Position numbers and translations under genes: made by a program. Source: Thermogemmatispora sp042408735 (lineage in GTDB: Bacteria; Chloroflexota; Ktedonobacteria; Ktedonobacterales; Ktedonobacteraceae). From it: 64,000 bases of DNA. Positions 60,272 to 64,000 of this stretch are shown one piece after another (position 1 is the stretch's first letter; the number at the start of each line of letters is the position of its first letter). A model generated the notes under the pieces. The model did no database searches. It worked only from the letters and a program-made list of their open reading frames with translations, and was not told where the DNA came from. The DNA lies in the NCBI RefSeq assembly GCF_042408735.1, contig NZ_JBHOQV010000057.1, positions 1 to 64,000 of the forward strand, given 5' to 3'.

Positions 60272-61732
60272 CTACTGCTGGCCATCGGGTCGCTCGCCGC
60301 TATAAGCGGGTGTGCTCTCCAGAGAGGCTGGCCGCGCGGCCAGCAAGCGCGAGCCGGGAGCATGTTTCTCTAAAGACCAGGGGTCGCGTCCCAGCTCTTG
60401 CTGGAACAGCTCGATAAGACGAGGAAGGCAGAGGTTCCCCTGGCACTCGCCCAACATCGCCCCCGTTCGCCGCTTCAAGCCGTCCAGTGTTCTCGGAGGA
60501 AGAGTTGAGCGCAGGGCGGCCAGGATCTCCCCCCGCGTAATCGAACGGCAGAGACAGACCACCTCCCCATCTTCCTGGGCGGCTCCACTGAGCGGCTCCG
60601 GCAGCGCCTCACGGTAGCTCGTGCGCAGAGGCAGCTCCAGCGTCTCACTGACCAGCCTTCCCACATAGCGCCCGATGGCCGGTGAAGCAGACAGGCCGGT
60701 AGAGCGAATGCCTGCCACGTGGATCAGGCGCTCGCTGACGGTCGAAGGGCGAATGATGTAGTCACCGGTGCTGCTCACGGCGCGCAGGCCGGCGAACTGG
60801 CGCACTGTAGAGGCCGTGGCCATGGCCGGCACCAGCCTGGCAACCCCCGCGCGAATGCGCTGCTGGCCTGCCACCGTCGTCGCCAGATCCCTTTTATCGC
60901 TGACATCCTCCGCGGTCGGCCCGAGCAAGACGCCGCCGAAAACGATCGGCGTCACCAAAATACCCTTGGAGACCTCGCTGGGGACCGGCAGAACGATCTG
61001 GGCCACCCCATGATCCTCCTCGGTGATGAGAAATTCCCCTTTGCGCGGAGTCAGCCTGAAAGAAGTATCTCCCGCCAGGCGCGCCACCTCGTCGGCCCAC
61101 AGCCCTGCGGCGTTGACCACGAGAGAAGCGGAGAACCTCTTGCCGCTCTCCGTGCGCACCAGGAGGCGACGAGCTTCCACCTCAATGGCCGTCACCCGCT
61201 CCCCCAGAAAGAGCTGAGCCCCGTTGAGGAGGGCATGCTCACAGTAAGCGCGCGTCGTCCAGAAAGGATCAATCACCCCTTCGCCCTCAACCAGGACTCC
61301 GCCCACGATCCGCTCGTTGACGTAGGGGGCCGCCTCCAGAATCTCGGCCCGACCCAACGGCTCTAACCTCACTCCGTTGGCCTCGGCTTTGGGAATGATC
61401 TCCTCGGCGATAGTGGCCTGTTCCTGCTCGTTGAGAGCCACCATCAGCGCCCCCGTCTGCAGATAGGGAATGTGCAGGTGCGCGATAACCTCCGGCCAGA
61501 GCAGGCGCGCCTCGGCCAGCAAGCGTGCCTCCAGGGTGCCAGGCCGGGCATCGAAGCCAGTATGCACAATAGCACTATTAGCCTTGCTGGTCCCCTCGCA
61601 CACGTCCGGGTACTGCTCCAGCAAAGCGACCCGGGCATCGTAACGCGCCAGCTCGCGCAGAATCGCGCAGCCAACAACACCCCCACCGATCACAAGGATA
61701 TCAACGTCAAGATCTATGCCGGTCATCTCCAT
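60272..61732 (-). CDS. GlpA-like FAD-dependent glycerol-3-phosphate dehydrogenase with [2Fe-2S] domain
   Basis: 486 residues. The N-terminal dinucleotide fold ILVIGGGVVGCAILRELARY, VHTGFDARPGTLEARL and the DAO-domain segments GVIDPFWTTRAYCEHA and VNAAGLWADEVARLAG match the GlpA/GlpD group. The C-terminal 90 residues are a BFD-like [2Fe-2S] domain: VVCLCRSITRGEI and CQGNLCLPR supply four cysteines. GlpA-type enzymes pass electrons from glycerol-3-phosphate to the quinone pool through partner subunits; here the neighbouring FAD protein may be that partner. First gene of the operon. The tail after the cluster (ARPASLESTPAYSGERPDGQQ) is disordered. Confidence 0.88.
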   Translation of the reverse strand: MEMTGIDLDVDILVIGGGVVGCAILRELARYDARVALLEQYPDVCEGTSKANSAIVHTGFDARPGTLEARLLAEARLLWPEVIAHLHIPYLQTGALMVALNEQEQATIAEEIIPKAEANGVRLEPLGRAEILEAAPYVNERIVGGVLVEGEGVIDPFWTTRAYCEHALLNGAQLFLGERVTAIEVEARRLLVRTESGKRFSASLVVNAAGLWADEVARLAGDTSFRLTPRKGEFLITEEDHGVAQIVLPVPSEVSKGILVTPIVFGGVLLGPTAEDVSDKRDLATTVAGQQRIRAGVARLVPAMATASTVRQFAGLRAVSSTGDYIIRPSTVSERLIHVAGIRSTGLSASPAIGRYVGRLVSETLELPLRTSYREALPEPLSGAAQEDGEVVCLCRSITRGEILAALRSTLPPRTLDGLKRRTGAMLGECQGNLCLPRLIELFQQELGRDPWSLEKHAPGSRLLAARPASLESTPAYSGERPDGQQ

Positions 61733-62148
61733 ATACCTGCCTGATTACCTTCCTCGCTGATCCAGCCCGCGCGGTCGTGCCAAACACTCACGGCGACAGC
61801 AACGACCAGCGCAGGCCCCCAAACCTTCCCCGCAGCTCACCCCCTCGCTCTCGCCGGATGGATCTGATAGTTTATGATATAATTTTACGGATTAAGCGAT
61901 GGTTTGTCAACATTTTCTCTCGGTATAATGGCCCAAAGCGGCCTGGCAAGAGCGCCAGGGGGGTCAAAGCCGGAGAGCGAGATGTTGAAAGAAGGGGGGG
62001 AGAGGGCAGGGCGGCCCGCGGCCCTGCCGGCCTGTGAAGATGGCAGGAGGAGACTGCAAAAGCGATCAGACGCTCACATCAAGATAGGCACAGCATCAGA
62101 AGGAGTGGAGAGAAGCGGGGGTACCGGCTGTTCCACCTCATAGCCAGG
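61733..62148. other. Intergenic region with glp-type operon promoter
   Basis: About 415 bases between the GlpA-like gene and ecfT. A short AT-rich island at 61865-61930 holds the minus-strand promoter. A plus-strand TATAAT at 61924-61929 has no suitable -35. The GC-rich part (61930-62148) has only reading frames without start sites or family resemblance, plus a small CTGGC...GCCAG hairpin. Confidence 0.45.
61882..61910 (-). promoter_or_regulatory. Promoter of the GlpA-to-GlpK operon
   Basis: TTGACA (61910-61905) and TAAAAT (61887-61882) on the minus strand, 17-base spacer; the leader to ATG 61732 would be about 140 bases. Confidence 0.75.
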
Positions 62149-62988
62149 CTAGAAGGGACTGATAAGATTGAGCGTCACCAGCAGCAGGCACAGCAGCAGA
62201 CTGCTGGCCAGGGCCAGGCTGTCTGAGCCGGTCCAGCGTAAAGCGCGCAGCTTACTGCGACGCCAGCCGCGATAACCGGCCCGATAGCAACGGGCCTCCA
62301 TCGCTGTGCTCAGCATCTCCACGCGCTGCAGCCCGCTCATGAACAGGGGGACGATGATCCCACTCAGTGCGCGAATGCGCTGCCAGGGATTGCCGCGACC
62401 GAAGCGCACCCCGCGCGTTGCCTGAGCGATACTCAGGCGCTCGACCTCGGTAATGAGAAGTGGCACAAACTTCAGCGCAACCACAAAGACCATCACCAGC
62501 TCATGGACCGGCAGTCCCAGGCGTCGCAGGGGGCGCAGCAGCGCCTCCGCCCCATCGGCCAGATCGACCAGCGAAGTAGTCAACATCAGGAGCGAGGTCA
62601 AATAGTAGAGGAAAATCACTCGTAGATCGACCTGGGTACTGTGGATGATTCCCTCCCATGAGATCGTCAGCACCCCCCAATGCCAGATCACGCTGGCCGC
62701 CTGGGTATTCGACGTATAGAACAGCACCTGGAAAGCGTAGAGGATCAGCAGAAAAGTAATGAACAGCCGCATGCCCTGGAGCACGTAGCGCAGAGGCAGG
62801 CGAGAGAGCCACTGCAAAAGCAGACAAGAAACCAGGCAGAGAGCCAGGGCTGAGAACTGGCTAATGTAGGTAAAAGCTGCAACGATCAGAGTAAAACACA
62901 GGATCTTGGCCCGTGGGTCAAGACGCGTCAGCCGGGAGCCATTATCGACGTACTGGCCGAACGAGATATGGCGCGAGATCTCAATCAT
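62149..62988 (-). CDS. ecfT: ECF transporter transmembrane component EcfT
   Basis: 279 residues with five to six membrane spans. LTRLDPRAKILCFTLIVAAFTY is the typical EcfT N-terminal region, and the two coupling-helix motifs Ala-Arg-Gly type are visible as AQATRGVRF and AMEARCYRAG, which contact the ATPases. ATG 62988 (GGTGG upstream) is preferred over GTG 62997. It follows the ATPase gene with only a few bases between. The vitamin- or metal-binding S component is not in the window. Confidence 0.92.
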   Translation of the reverse strand: MIEISRHISFGQYVDNGSRLTRLDPRAKILCFTLIVAAFTYISQFSALALCLVSCLLLQWLSRLPLRYVLQGMRLFITFLLILYAFQVLFYTSNTQAASVIWHWGVLTISWEGIIHSTQVDLRVIFLYYLTSLLMLTTSLVDLADGAEALLRPLRRLGLPVHELVMVFVVALKFVPLLITEVERLSIAQATRGVRFGRGNPWQRIRALSGIIVPLFMSGLQRVEMLSTAMEARCYRAGYRGWRRSKLRALRWTGSDSLALASSLLLCLLLVTLNLISPF

Positions 62989-62997
62989 CGTCTCCAC

Positions 62998-63894
62998 CTA
63001 CTGGCAAGCATCAGGAAAAGAAGGCTGTGGTTCCTGGCTCGTGGTCCGAGGCAGGAAGCGAGCAAGCTCTTCTTCAAGCTCAGCCAGAGTCAGCACATCG
63101 CAGCGCAGAGCGGGCCAGAGCGAACGCAGACCCAGAGCGATCCGCGTAATCTCGGGCAAAGTAATATCGAGCGCGAGCAGCTCCTCGGCGCGGGCCAGGA
63201 CCTCGCGCGGGCTGCCGTTCAGCACCACGCGCCCTTCATGAAGAACGATCACCTGGTCGGCCAGGGCGGCCACATCGGCCAGACTACTGGAAGTGAGCAC
63301 GATAGTCAGCCGACGCTCGGCCTTCAAGCGCCGAATCAGAGCCAGCAGTTCCTGCCGGCCCTGGGGATCGAGGCCGGCTGTTGGCTCATCGAAGAGAATG
63401 GCCTCTGGCTCCAGCGCCAGCACCCCAGCGATGGCCACCCGCCGCTTCTGTCCGCCACTCAAAGACGAAATATAGCGTGTACGAAACTCCTCGTAGGGAA
63501 GTCCCACCGCCTCAAGCGCCTCCTGGACCAGACGTCGCGACTGCGCGGCGGGAAGCTTCTTCCGACGCGGCCCGAAGGAGACATCCTTGCCAACCGTCTC
63601 CTCGAAGAGCTGGGCCTCGGGCGACTGAAAAACAATGCCGACCCGCAGGCGCAGACGCTCGACATCGAAAGGTGCCTGATGGATATCCTGGCCGCGAAAG
63701 AGCACCGTGCCGCGACTCGGTCGCAGCAGGCCCAAGAGCATCAACAAGAGCGTTGACTTGCCCGCCTGCGTTGGCCCGACAATCGCGGTAATCTCCCCCT
63801 CGGGAATCGCCAGACTACAGCCCCTCAGTGCCTCCACAGCAAAGGGAGTTCCACGCATGCGAGTATAGAAGACATCCTTCACTTCAAAGAGCAT
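62998..63894 (-). CDS. ecfA: ECF transporter ATP-binding protein
   Basis: 298 residues. A complete ABC ATPase: Walker A GPTQAGKSTLL, Q-loop GIVFQSPEAQLFEETVGKDVSFGP (the EcfA-type continuation), signature SSLSGGQKRRVAIAGVLA, Walker B ILFDEPTAGLDP. The H-loop position reads LTSSSLADVA, where Ser replaces the usual His, so hydrolysis at this site may be impaired. The C-terminal EcfA extension (ITLPEITRIALGL) is present. The upstream paralogue overlaps its start by 16 bases. Confidence 0.92.
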   Translation of the reverse strand: MLFEVKDVFYTRMRGTPFAVEALRGCSLAIPEGEITAIVGPTQAGKSTLLLMLLGLLRPSRGTVLFRGQDIHQAPFDVERLRLRVGIVFQSPEAQLFEETVGKDVSFGPRRKKLPAAQSRRLVQEALEAVGLPYEEFRTRYISSLSGGQKRRVAIAGVLALEPEAILFDEPTAGLDPQGRQELLALIRRLKAERRLTIVLTSSSLADVAALADQVIVLHEGRVVLNGSPREVLARAEELLALDITLPEITRIALGLRSLWPALRCDVLTLAELEEELARFLPRTTSQEPQPSFPDACQ

Positions 63895-64000
63895 AAAGCC
63901 GCCTTCAGATCATCCAGAGTCAGAACCACCTCGGGGAGCTGGGCCCAGCCTCTGGCGCGCAGACGCTGGCCGAGCTGTGTAATCAGCGGCAAGCCCAGGC
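63879..64000 (-). CDS. ECF transporter ATPase paralogue, C-terminal fragment
   Basis: Only the last 39 codons are in the window, entering from the right edge. They read LPLITQLGQRLRARGWAQLPEVVLTLDDLKAAL, the typical C-terminal extension of EcfA subunits (a PxxTQL start and a 'lT.ddl' end). It overlaps the next ATPase gene by 16 bases, so an A-A'-T order is inferred. Confidence 0.7.
   Translation of the reverse strand, partial: LGLPLITQLGQRLRARGWAQLPEVVLTLDDLKAALCSLK

Noticed and set aside
61930..62143. Small plus-strand gene behind the TATAAT at 61924
   Set aside because: No -35 box at the right distance, no ribosome-binding site, and a low-complexity translation.
1..64000. CRISPR array or prophage
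   Set aside because: No series of regularly spaced identical repeats and no phage structural or integrase genes were seen on reading through the window.

Overview
The window is G+C-rich bacterial chromosome. Ribosome-binding sites are strong (AGGAGG type), several -35/-10 promoters are near-consensus, and paralogous IscB-type elements have been decaying in place. Gene content points to Chloroflexota, most likely class Ktedonobacteria (Thermogemmatispora or Ktedonobacter-like): a cytochrome c/cupredoxin fusion beside a Rieske protein, a minimal type VII secretion locus, an intrinsic FmrO-type 16S methyltransferase homologue, and many IscB relics. The lineage is inferred from protein content, not from a marker search.

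Layout. 1-3.3 kb: end of a Rieske protein, a membrane cytochrome c-cupredoxin fusion and a 12-span membrane protein, i.e. the tail of a respiratory gene cluster. 3.5-15.4 kb: glycogen synthase, a histidine kinase, LarC plus a DUF1992 protein, two APC permeases (the first behind a long structured leader), tRNA-Thr(CGT), a response regulator that overlaps tail-to-tail with an HD-GYP gene, and rdgB. 15.5-17.1 kb: IscB relic 1. 17.1-28.7 kb: an exonuclease-DinG fusion with destroyed helicase motifs, a divergent Tgt overlapping an FmrO-family methyltransferase, a molybdopterin oxidoreductase, a TrmH-family methyltransferase, a GAF histidine kinase and a PHP phosphoesterase. 28.7-29.6 kb: internally deleted IscB relic 2. 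30-41.3 kb: a small unknown protein, a PspA-like coiled coil, tRNA-Gly(CCC), an MFS transporter, DedA, a serine-biosynthesis pair (aminotransferase and serA) with its own promoter, pyruvate kinase, and rpsP-khpA-rimM.

41.7-53.6 kb is the most distinctive part. A TIR-like transmembrane protein is transcribed divergently from a VWA-PP2C-protein kinase triad. The triad is followed by a WXG100 protein, IscB relic 3, a YukD-like ubiquitin-fold protein and a three-ATPase EssC/EccC secretion motor. I read this as a type VII-like secretion or signalling locus under a reversible phosphorylation module, with a mobile element lodged inside it.

53.6-64 kb, all minus strand: a ROK-family protein with its own promoter, then a glycerol-type operon (GlpA-like dehydrogenase with [2Fe-2S] domain, small FAD oxidoreductase, CoxG-like SRPBCC protein, APC permease, FGGY kinase) read from a consensus promoter near 61.9 kb. 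An ECF transporter (two ATPases and EcfT) runs off the window end. No CRISPR array, rRNA operon, intact transposase or prophage is visible.
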